Source of the DNA: Schistocerca nitens
Lineage: Eukaryota > Arthropoda > Insecta > Orthoptera > Acrididae
DNA length: 64,000 nucleotides
Reading direction: 5' to 3'
Assembly (NCBI RefSeq): GCF_023898315.1
Contig: NC_064621.1
Location: 538,987,383-539,051,382, forward strand
A program made the translations under genes and the position numbers. Under the pieces are notes generated by a model that was not told the origin of the DNA, did no database searches, and saw only the letters and a program-made list of their open reading frames with translations. Below, piece after piece: positions 54,743 through 64,000 of the stretch (its first letter is position 1; every line of letters starts with the position of its first letter).

Positions 54743-56647
54743 CAGGGTGAGTCACTAACTATTTCCACCTAGAATAACTCCGAAAGTACGATCGGAGATG
54801 AAATATTTGTGGGAAAAAAGTTTCATGGGACAACGGAGACCATAATATGACGTTGGTTGTTTGTTGCTAGGTGAGATCGCTTCAGAAATATGCAGGTCAA
54901 CTTTGTTTTTTTAAATGGGATGCTACAGTTTGGTACTTATTTTCTGATAGCGGCTATCAAGACGAATCCAGTGATGTGTAACAGTATGGTCTTTGAAGGT
55001 CAACGAAGTTCAAAAAGGTGGCATGAACGTCCATTTACGGAAGGTGTTTGAAGTGATGACCAATAGTATCAATGCAGTGCTGCAATCTTCTTATCATGGA
55101 TTGAGTGGTATTCCTTACTACTGCGGCACTTACCGAAGCACATGCTCTGGCAATTCTCCGTCGCATATCTTCAGGCGTAGTTGGAACGTCTTTATAAACA
55201 ATGTCTTTTACGAATCCCCACAAGAAAAAAATCCAGAGGCGTCAAGTCTGGCGAACGAGCCGCCCACGACATCTCCTCCGCGTCCAATCCAACGATTTGG
55301 GAATTGTGTCTGCAACTCATTTCTAGCCATCAGCGAAAAATGTGCCGAACACCCATCGTGTTGATACCACATTCTGTTCCTTGTTCCTAAAGGTATTTCT
55401 TCCAATAACAGAACTAATGTTTCTTGCAGGAATGTGGTGTACTTCCTACTATTAAGATTTCCTTCAATTGAATAGGGGCCTATAATTCTGTCCTCCAGAA
55501 TCCCACACCATACATTCACCGACCACGTTTTTTGGTATGCACCTTGCCGCAGCCAACATGGAATTTCAGTTGCCCAATAGTGCATGTTATGCAAATTAAC
55601 GTTTCCATGGTTCGTGAATGTAGCCTCGTCAGTAAATAAAATCAAATTAATAAATGTGTCATCCCTCTGAATATAAAGTTGAGCCCATCGGCAGAATTCA
55701 ATACGACGTATACAATCCGTAACAATCAATTCTTGGTGGAGACTGATATGGTAAGGATGATGTTTATGGCGATGCACAACACAACTCTGGCTCACGCCAG
55801 ATTCCCTTGCGATTTGACGCGAACTAACACAAGGATCTCGAACCACAGTGGCGAGAGTACCAATTTGGGTTTCCTCCTTAGTAATTTTCCTTTGCCGGAT
55901 ATGTTTCCGATGCGTTAAAGATCCAGTTGTTCTCAATTTATCATACACACATTTAAATGTACGACGTGTAGGGTGAGTGCGTTGAGGATATCTTTCAGCG
56001 TACAAGTCTCTAGCTCTCACTGAATTTCGTTGGCATTCTCCTTAAACGAGAAGCATATCGACTTGTTCTTCGAAGGAAAACATCATTCACACTCGCTTGA
56101 TTCGACGATAGCAGGTTTACCGTTCCTATTAGTGCTGTATTGCTAAACCGTGGAATGGTGCTTACATGTCAATGGCACATTAGATGGATACGCCGTATTC
56201 GGCAAGTATTTACTCTTTGCACGATATACGAGAGAGAATTGTCAGAGCATGTGCTTCGGTAAGTGCCGAAGTGATAAGGAATACCACTCAGTCCATGATA
56301 AGAAGTCTGCAGCAGTGCACTGATGCCACAGGTCATCACTTCGAACACGTTCTCTAAATGGACGTTCATGCCACCTTTTTGATCTTCGTTGACCTTCAGA
56401 GACCTTACTGTTACACATTATTGGATTCGTGTCGACAGCCGCTATCAGAAAGTAAGTAGTAAACTATAGGATCCCACTTAGAAAACAAAGTTGACCTTCA
56501 TATCTCTGACGCGACCCCACTTAGCAACAAAAAACCAATGTCATATTGTAGCCTCCGTTGTCCTATGCAACATTTGTCCCACAAACTTTTCAGCTAATAT
56601 CATACTCGCTGAGTCATTCTAAGTGGCAATAGTTAGTGTTCACCCTG
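54743..56647 (-). mobile_element. Mariner-type (DD41D) transposon with ~428-bp inverted repeats
   Basis: CAGGGTGAGTCACTAACTAT at 54743 faces CAGGGTGAACACTAACTATT read inward from 56647; TA at 54741-54742 and 56648-56649. The inverted similarity continues for about 428 bp (54743-55171 against 56220-56647), including GGTGGCATGAACGTCCATTTA. The left arm contains the last ~45 codons of the transposase. 1905 bp. Sits in the CR1-like LINE, just beyond the RTE insertion. Confidence 0.9.
55035..56086 (-). pseudogene. DD41D mariner-type transposase, one stop and one frameshift
   Basis: Start at the tandem ATGs at 56086/56083 (MMFSFEEQVDMLLV), followed by a TAA at 56042-56044 where a Tyr codon is expected. 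The frame then stays open to about 55215: 'RDLYAERYPQRTHPTRRTFK', 'RQIARESGVSQSCVVHRH' (HTH), 'LILFTDEATFTNHGNVNLHN' (first D), 'WSVNVWCGILEDRIIGPYSI', 'MWYQHDGCSAHFSLMARNEL' (second D). A frameshift in the region before 'FF' hides the third D block. The C-terminus 'VPTTPEDMRRRIARACASVS' to 'RRLQHCIDTIGHHFKHLP' ends at the stop at 55035. The spacing in the sister copy is 41 residues between the second and third D. Mild decay. Confidence 0.85.
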
Positions 56648-56649
56648 TA

Positions 56650-57260
56650 GATAAGGAACAGCAGAGGGCCTATAACACTGCCTTTGGGAACGCCAAGAAT
56701 CACTTCTGCTGTTTTACTCGCTGACTTTCCGCCAATTACTACGAACTGTGACCTCACTGACAGAGAATCACGCGAATGCAATCACATAACTTATTTTTTT
56801 TTACCTGTGGTGCTCAGTATGAGAAAGACTCTTTCAAATTCTGTAAATTTGCTCAAAACAGATCACTAAAACGAAAATCGCGTTCCATATGGCTTCCGCA
56901 GTGCTGCCTGTATGTCATCTCGCGTCTTAGTATTACCGCTGAATACTTATACGATGTGACGTGCTCAAGATGTTCACCACGAATCTTGTAATCAGATACA
57001 ATCAAGTTACTTCTCTTTCTTATATGCATTATCAACACTTATCCACATTTAAAGATAGCTGCCACTCATTACGCCAAGTGGAAATGTTTTTCCTGACGAG
57101 TCTTTCTGCAATTCCTTACGATCGTCGAACAACGATACATTGCTGTGCACAACTCCGTCGTTAGCGTACTATCTTATAGTACTACTGATTCTGACTGATA
57201 AACCGTCTATATTTAGAACATTAGAGGCCCTATTACCCTTCCTTGGGTCGTACCCGTTTC
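56650..57260 (-). pseudogene. CR1-like LINE RT continuation and a second RT thumb fragment
   Basis: 56650-56790 on the minus strand encodes the region between RT motifs (corresponding to 4490-4640 in the copy at 3636) and continues the LINE broken at 51339. From about 56850 to 57140 the sequence instead resembles an RT thumb: 'WRNEWQLSLNVDKC' near 57090-57050, 'KIRGEHLEHVTSYKYSAVIL' and 'RREMTYRQHCGS'. That order (thumb upstream of RT core on the same strand) implies a second, separate LINE fragment. Stops are frequent. Confidence 0.55.
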
Positions 57261-59696
57261 ATACAATCGTGTATTGTGCCTAAATTGCTGCAGGCGCTGT
57301 ATTTTTTAATTGTTTGTAAATACAAAACTTAACAATATAACTTTAATTGGTATGGTCTCATTGTAGTTAAATGTTGGCATGTATATCGTTTATAAGAAGA
57401 ATATATTTACTAGCATGAATTTACTCCACTCAATCAGATATTCAAATTTCCTTTACGGAGTACCCTATGTACAAAAGCTTCCCGGTATGAGGCTAACAAA
57501 TTGTCCATCACGTACGCCATATGCACAGAGAGGGATGTCAACAGGAGTTTAAGCCCCATGGAAAAAGAATATCTATATGTCTTCACAGCTTAGGCTCTTT
57601 GGAACGAGAAGTGAAGCAGTCGATTCGTCGTACAACTAGGTCTGCCTTATGAATACAAACAGCAGCGTCGGGCGGAGCTTCGTCGTAAACTTTAAGCTTA
57701 GTCCGAGCCTCCTGCGACAGTAGCGCCGCCTCATCCCAACTCGTAACAAGGCCTCCTAATATTTCATCACAGCTCACGGGCGGGGCCGTCAGCTTGAGTG
57801 AAGATCTCGCGGGTAACTTAATTCCAGAGGAAATCCGTCAGCCTGCAGTAGCGACACAGCTGCGGACGCACACGGCGCAACAGGTAGAAAAGAGTTCACC
57901 GGCCAGCTAAGAACTGTACGCGGTTTTCACTGTCAGATACCTCTGAGATCTGTGTCAGTTCTGGGGTACTTTACATAACAAGACGAGTAATAAACTGCTG
58001 CAACCTGTCACATCGTTCGTGACAATACTATTTTGTAGCGCTAATACGTCAAAAGTTGACACAATGGGAACCGCGGTTGTATTACACTTATAAGGTTTAT
58101 AATTTCAGCAGCAAACAGGCACAAGCAAAGTTAAAACATTTGTTTCAAACAATATAGTTTTAGCAGCACCAAGGCACAAATATAGTTTAAAAATTCTTAT
58201 ATAATTCAAACCACGTGGTTTCAATTATGTAAACTTTTTAAAACTTTTTTGTTGCTGGTTGTTGCTTAAATTATAAACTTTACGTTTTGTAGCCTTTTTG
58301 AGATGGTCCAAGGGGTATTTTTTTGTCTGAGTATTCGTCTTCTGCAGCTGGAGACCATCTCAAAGCTTATAGAGGCTTTACACAAACAATGAAAATAAAA
58401 TATTTTTCTTAAACGAATAAGCATACAAAATACGAAATACTAAATACGAAAATGAGTAACTGTTGTTTGGGAAAATGGGTACTGCGGTCAGGAGTACGCC
58501 AAATTTATTTTTACAACACCAAAGTTGCATTATGGGCGGATCATGCAGCTCATAATACCTCGATTACACAGGTGACTGTACACATCTGCATACCGATTTC
58601 ATATGGTCAAAAAGATTTTGAAAATTTCGGGTCCGATCAAAAAACACAAACTATACTCGACTTCAGATTCTCCACAAATGGGTGTGATATATTGAGTTCA
58701 ACAAGAAAGTCAATTCTACTACATTTTAATACACCAAAAAATCTAAATAGTTGTACAATTTTCGCCTGTGAAACCACGCGTTTTATGAGCTGCTGTCTGC
58801 AGAGGATAGAGGATACTGCTGTTGACATCAAAGGCAGATGATTTTGATAAGAATATTTTGTTGCCACGAAATGCCAAAAAACACTTGCTGGACACCCTGT
58901 GTTATTATGACTGTTATTACTTTCGCTTTTATTACAACCTGTCATCCTTAATACTTTTTTTATTATAGATTATTGTGATATCATTCAAGAATGTCATTGC
59001 TCTGAGTGTTATTAAAGCTATGTGTGTTATTAAACATTCTACATCATTTTGTCACTGCCACAGATGTCCTACTGAATAAAAATTAACTAACAGCTAGAGA
59101 ATTATGTTAAAGAGCAATAACAGTTCTTTACCAAATGTTCAAATCATAATCTATACAATCCATTGTAACCTCTTCATATTGGTGTCATAACAAAATCAGA
59201 TTCTGGTACCATGTTTATTAAGGAGGATAACGATAATGAATGTATTCAGAGGAGCATTAAGAAACAGATGCTGCCTACCTACTGGAATCCGTCGTCATTG
59301 TATGACGTGTGGTATTTTCTCTTTGTAGACGAAAATAGGAATTCTTTTATACCAATAACAGCAGTGTTATTGGGCATTACATCATGCCCTTGAGATAAGG
59401 AATGTTGTGTATTCTTGAAACAGCATGTGTGTGAACAAAGGCGTTATGACGACATCGTGACACGTGAAGCACCTCTGTCAACATCGGAACATATTCTGTA
59501 GATCGTGAAGGGCACCCTTATTGTGTCTGCTAACCAACCACAGGTAACATACTGGTCACAAAAAAGGATGTGTGCAGTCGCATTGCAATGTATGATGCAG
59601 AATGCTTCCCCACATTGTGTACCATATGGTTCATCAACATTTGTGATAATCTTCACCATTCCTGTGCAAGTGGTCTTTGGATGTCAGTAATGGTTT
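57261..59696. other. Unassigned sequence with a GC-rich stretch
   Basis: No recognised gene. Positions 57580-57960 are GC-rich; the minus frame at 57583-57777 (64 residues) has no domain but codon use less AT-biased than its surroundings. 58094-58365 contains inverted repeats (listed separately). An open frame at 58452-58841 and its antisense partner show no domain. Confidence 0.3.
58094..58365. repeat. Two pairs of short inverted repeats
   Basis: GTTTATAATTTCAGCAGCAAACAGG (58095-58119) faces CTGGTTGTTGCTTAAATTATAAAC (58255-58278). TTTGAGATGGTCC (58297-58309) faces GAGACCATCTCAAAG (58351-58365). They may mark a decayed MITE. Confidence 0.65.
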
Positions 59697-59719
59697 GTGG
59701 TGGTGGTGGTGGTGGTGGT
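59697..59719. repeat. (GGT)n microsatellite
   Basis: About eight GGT units. Confidence 0.9.
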
Positions 59720-59823
59720 ATGTCTTTGGTATTGGCATCACATGTATGTTGAATTGGATATACAACATTTAGTTACAAGGTTTTAACAATCACGAAACAA
59801 AAACGTTATGTGATATTGTTTTG

Positions 59824-60092
59824 CCGGCCGAATTTTTTTAGTAACCAGGCAAAACCTAAAGCTACAGTCATCAGTGAAATCATTAGTGGTTGCTCTACTA
59901 GAAACATGGATGGCCAATCGGTTCTAGGCGCTTCAGTCCGGAACCGCGCGACTGCTACGGTCGCAGGTTCGAATCCTGCCTCGGGCATGGATGTGTGTGA
60001 TGTCCTTAGGTTAGTTAGGTTTAAGTAGTTCTAAGTTCTGGGGGACAGATGACCTAAGATGTTAAGTCCCATAGTTCTCAGAGCCATTTTCT
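59824..60092 (+). mobile_element. tRNA-derived SINE, family 1, with 79-bp internal insertion
   Basis: Duplication TATTGTTTTG at 59814-59823 and 60093-60102. The SINE head CCGGCCG (59824-59830) is separated from the rest, ATGGCCAATCGGTTCTAGG (59910 on), by 79 bp of unrelated sequence. The remainder has B-box GGTTCGAATCC and ends CAGAGCCATTTT. Confidence 0.85.
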
Positions 60093-60102
60093 TATTGTTT
60101 TG

Positions 60103-62232
60103 TTTCGTTTGTTTGTAGGTACATGTCTGCAGTCCCAGTACTCACTGAAATCCCCACAGACAATGCTGCATCATGTAGCAGGAGGAGCTGAAATGGCACA
60201 GCCTGTTTATAAAGTTGGGTGTGATACAGTAATTCCTTACGAGTATTTGAAGGAGAACAAGGTGCAACAATCTGTTCTGTATCAGTGGAAGGGTGCAGCA
60301 ACAATGCAACATCATACAACGCAGACATTCCTGGGCTGGAATGATGAAAAACAAATTAGCAGTCCTTTCCTCTGTGAAGAACCCAGATCACAAAAGAAGT
60401 CGAGGTGCTGGTGTTAGAAGCCTGGCCTTTTACAATCGAGGCAATAGCGTGAACAATGAAAAGCAGATAAATGAGGTTCGAATGTCTCATGGAGCATCAA
60501 TTTTACCATTGCAGCATTACTCTGCTAAGAAATCTTGTCGTAGCCTTCACATTACACTTATTGCAAGTCTTTTATTGGCTTCTTCGAGAGGTTCCTTTGT
60601 GTCCTTGGTAAATCATCATGTGCACTGCCATTAAAAAAACGTTCTGGTACCTCCAGGCAGAAGAAAACCTCTAGGAAGATAAGTTTGCGTTCAAAAACAG
60701 GATCACAGGCGTCACAAGCATGAAATTACTAGGGTGCTGGGGGATGGACAACTCAAGGTATGGATCAGAAGGGGTCTACGCAAGTGATTCCCTTGAAAGC
60801 AAGTTGAAAAAATTGGGACCTAAAACCACTTCTTGGAGCATTCGGAATGCCTCAGACTATGCCATTCCATACTCATAAAGTGTGTCAATTCAGACATGGG
60901 TTAGATGTATTTTGTGATTACCAAGTATACAAACGTTATGTAATGTTTAACATTTAAATTTATCGACAGTGTGAATGATTATTATGTATGTATTAAAAAT
61001 AGTTGTAAATTACTATAAATTAGGTGTCTAATACATTGTAGTGGTAAAATTGAGCAAATTGGAATACATATATTTACTTATTATCATTTGTTTCTCTTTT
61101 AAAAAAAGACAGTATTGTTGAATTGCATTAAACTCGCTTCCTAGCAGTTCCCCTTGACATATGCACTGACTAGAACTTTATTACTATTCCCACTCTGTAT
61201 TGTAAGTGGCTGTCATATGGCATTCGATTGTTAGCCACTTGTCTCCCGGCCACCCCTCCTAGGAACTTACAGCAAAACCAAGTAGATTCGTGCTTATCCA
61301 TTCTGTTCATTCATTAAAACATGGAATATTGTCTTTTTAGTGAATAATTTATGGATTTCATTTATGGAGACGTTACTTAATCCTGTAAACCATTAATTCT
61401 TACTGCACAAGACATTTTAGTATGTACAGTTAGTTTGGACATAATCGTTCAGCAGTGTTGCTTTTTGCCAACTCTGACTCAAAAAAAAAAATTCTTTTCA
61501 AAAAATGTTGGTTGGTGAAGGGGAGGGGGAAGGTCCCCTTTCTTCTCCCTCGCCTCCTAGCGGTGACACTAATGCACAGGATTACAAGGCTTCATTTGTG
61601 TTCCCCTTCTGACAGGATCCAAGAAGAATGTCGTCATGTTCTGTTTAAGGACGATTTGTGGTCTAGCCTGAATAGTAAATTTAAGCATTTATTCATCTGG
61701 CTTGTCCGCTGGAGATGTTACACAATACACAATACTCTGGAGGTATAATGAATGCAGTGTTAATTTTATCTTAGGTGGCTCCATGTTAATGGCATATAAA
61801 TAAGACCCTGAGGCCTGAGTGAACATGATTGCTTCACAGCGTCGTCAGCTGCTGAGAGATGAACGCTCACAGCTACCTCAGTACACTACCTTTCAAAAAG
61901 CTACTGCAATATACTGGCTTTCAAAATCATCCTCAGCGCACTGGGCGATTTTCAGACTGCATAACACAGAGCTTTTCTTTTGTTCTGGATCCAGTAACGT
62001 GCGATATGCCCGTAATATTCTGTCTCGTCACGTCAACAAACTATCAGCAATGAAATAAAGTCACCCTCGGCACAGTGTTTTGACACCGGCTCCTCGCTGC
62101 AGTAAAAATAAGTACCAGTCAAAACGCTGCTCTTTGTTATAGCTATGTTTTGGGCAGCCAGCTTATCTAGCCTGTGAGCGCAGGTCCCACGTTCCAAAAC
62201 GAACGCGGTTAACATGTTAGCAAAGAACTGCC
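60103..62232. other. Unassigned sequence
   Basis: Long plus-strand frames at 60100-60417 and 60293-60634 overlap each other and show no domain I can name. The stretch 60140-60900 could be a decayed transposase, but no catalytic motif was found. 60940-62230 is AT-rich with no recognised feature; an A-run lies at 61481-61490. Confidence 0.3.
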
Positions 62233-62450
62233 GTGGCCACCCAGCCTGTTGTTCCCGCGAACAATGGTGGCCAGGCTGCCGGGTATCGGCCGCGTCACGC
62301 CGCACACGTTTCCCGCCAGCGCCGGAAGAGCGCGCACAAAGCACCCCCCGCCTCCGACCCCACAGCTCGCAGCCCGACACACTTACCTGACGATGCTGCG
62401 AGCGCCGAAACCTCAGGCAGTGCCAGTCCTTATTTCATTTCATCTAACAA
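62233..62450. other. GC-rich island of unknown nature
   Basis: Markedly GC-rich compared with the rest of the window, rich in Pro, Ala, Arg and Ser codons in both directions (plus frame from 62233, minus frame 62380-62033). The plus frame runs into an RTE LINE remnant at 62460, so it is not a complete gene. It could be a promoter-proximal CpG-rich segment or first exon; I cannot support either. Confidence 0.3.
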
Positions 62451-62459
62451 CGAGGAAAA

Positions 62460-63440
62460 TTGTTGTTGTAGTCATCAGCCTGAAGTATGGTTTGACATGA
62501 ATCTCCTTGCTAGTCGACCTTGTCTAGTTATTTTCATACATGCTTAACATGTGCAATTTATATGCATTCGAATCTGTTAACTATATTCAAGCTCTGGTCT
62601 CCTACAAATTTTACCCCATACATTTTTCTTCATTGCCAAATACACTATCCTTTGATGCCTCAGGATGTGTCCTATCAATCTATCACTTCTGTTAATCAAA
62701 TCGAGACAAAAATCTCATTTCTTTGTTATTCGATTCATTATCTCTTCAGTAGCTGCTGAATCGACCCATCTAATGTTCAACAGTTTCCTCCAACATCAAG
62801 TTTGAAAACCTTCTGTTCTCTTCTTGTGTGCAACGTCGATAGTCCACATTTCACTTCAATATATGGTTGCATTCGAAATAAACCCTTCCAGTAAAGGCTT
62901 ACCGTTAAATTTAGATTCGATATTAACAGATGTGTCTCTTCCTGAAACCTTTTCTTGCCTCTGTCAGTCTACATATTATATATTCTTTTCTTCTGCCATG
63001 ATCAGTCATTTTGCTTCCCAAATGCAAGGCCCATCTACCATTTTTAGTATCAGACCTAAACAGATTTCTCAGTATATTTGATTTGGTTCGACTCCATTTC
63101 ACTACCTTGCCTTACTTTGGCGTTTGTTCATCTTATAACCACTTTTCAAGTCACTAAACATTCGGTTCAACTGATCTTCCAAGTGCACAGAGGTCTCTGA
63201 CGGAATTACGGTATCACTGGCAAACTCGAAGTTTTTATTTCTTCTTCTGAACTCTAATTCCGTTCCAAAATTTCTTCTTAGTTTCCTTTAATGATTGCTT
63301 AACGCACAGACAGAACGATTTGTGGACAGGCTACAACCATGTCTCAATAATCATATCTCAATTCCTTCTCTTACTACTTCCCTTTAATGTCTTTCGACTC
63401 TGCAGTAAATTATGTAGACCTAATGACATAATGCCATCTA
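62460..63440 (-). mobile_element. Old RTE-like LINE remnant
   Basis: The minus-strand 3' end is TTGTTGTTGTAGTCATCAGCC at 62460. The sequence then follows the RTE C-terminal layout at roughly 65-75 per cent likeness by eye: CACTATCCTTTGATGCCTCAGGATGTGTCC, GTCCACATTTCACTTC, GTCTCTGACGGAATTACGG. All frames are broken. It is clearly more diverged than the other RTE copies, hence an older insertion or a different subfamily. Confidence 0.75.
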
Positions 63441-63888
63441 TAATAAATGTAATATTTTTTACTATTTAAAATCGTTTCAGGTAATGGTCCACATCGCCAG
63501 CAACTAAATTACGAAAACATGAGACTGGACTAAGTTGAAATTACGTTGTACATACATCACAGAACACACTGAAAATTTGTGAACGTAATTGCTATAGACT
63601 GCACCATGAATATTAAGGCATATCACGTTATGGCACCCAAAGCTGAACTAAACTAATCAAATGAAAGGCTAAAGCAGATAAGAAGAATATGACATTGATT
63701 AACCTATTCTAAAGATAGCTCATAAAGATCAATATGCAACATCGAAAATCTTTTATCATTGTCCTAATAATCTAAAATGGCTGACAGGTAGCAAAGCAAA
63801 TTTTAAAGTTAGCATAAAGCCATTTTTTCTAAACAGGTCTTCTTAATTCATAGACGATTTTTTTAATTAGAAGCTGGTACTATTTGTA

Positions 63889-63896
<8 letters not shown>
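63441..63896. other. Unassigned AT-rich sequence
   Basis: No feature recognised. Confidence 0.3.

Positions 63897-63951
<55 letters not shown>
63897..63951. repeat. (AT)n microsatellite
   Basis: About 27 uninterrupted AT units. Confidence 0.97.
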
Positions 63952-63952
<1 letters not shown>

Positions 63953-64000
63953 GGTTCTGTACAAATTTAATTATGTATTTATATAGATCACCCATTCTGG

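Noticed and set aside
58452-58841. 129-residue plus frame and its antisense 102-residue frame
   Set aside because: No domain in either direction and no coding-like codon pattern.
60100-60634. Possible piggyBac-like transposase
   Set aside because: A faint likeness to the end of such proteins was considered, but no DDD motif or TTAA-bounded ends could be found.

Overview
The window looks like intergenic or intronic DNA from a large, repeat-rich arthropod genome, most likely an orthopteran such as a Schistocerca-type locust. That assignment is inference: it rests on the mix of tRNA-derived SINEs, CR1-like and RTE-like LINEs and Tc1/mariner elements, all of which I recognise by eye as typical of such genomes. 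I found no convincing host protein-coding gene and no functional rRNA, tRNA or CRISPR locus. Nearly everything with protein-coding character is transposon-derived, and most of it is broken.

Layout. 1.4-3.2 kb: a DD41D mariner-type element with ~286-bp inverted repeats. 3.6-7.0 kb: a CR1-like LINE (minus) split by a Tc1-like element whose 340-aa transposase is intact. 7.0-11.5 kb: SINEs and two decayed Tc1-like elements. 11.5-17.6 kb: a nest made of a CR1-like LINE (plus) carrying two SINEs, tail to tail with an RNase H-bearing LINE (minus) that is split by a TTAA-flanked Mutator/Kolobok-like transposon, itself split by a SINE, followed by a pogo-like fragment. 17.9-23.2 kb: a decayed Tc1-like element and a mariner split by an RTE LINE fragment. 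23.4-26.7 kb: two ~770-bp direct repeats, each containing a palindrome, with a Tc1-like element between them. 26.9-32.9 kb: RTE LINE pieces, one split by a second, nearly identical copy of the Tc1-like element from 5 kb, and a decayed mariner.

34-43 kb: a putative solo LTR, a LINE C-terminal fragment, and a decayed LINE (ORF2) split by a mariner-like remnant. 44.9-46 kb: a decayed coiled-coil-like coding remnant. 47.6-50.2 kb: an inverted-repeat tRNA-like element, a decayed Tc1-like element and SINEs. 50.5-57.3 kb: a CR1-like LINE broken by a nearly complete RTE LINE (two nonsense codons) and by a DD41D mariner with ~430-bp inverted repeats. 57.3-64 kb: mostly unrecognised sequence, one SINE with an internal insertion, an old RTE remnant and an (AT)n tract.

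These parts do not form a pathway. They act on each other as parasites and targets: LINEs supply the insertion sites, SINEs presumably borrow LINE machinery, and Tc1/mariner elements land at TA. The nesting gives a relative chronology. The strongest signs of recent activity are the two Tc1-like copies at 5.1 and 29.2 kb, whose transposases differ by about three substitutions and one 24-bp deletion. No wholly new biological system was recognised. The most unusual observations are the DD32E spacing of that transposase, the Kolobok-like element with TTAA flanks, the DD41D element whose inverted repeat overlaps its own transposase end, the chimeric 5' end of the RTE copy, and the palindromic tandem units.
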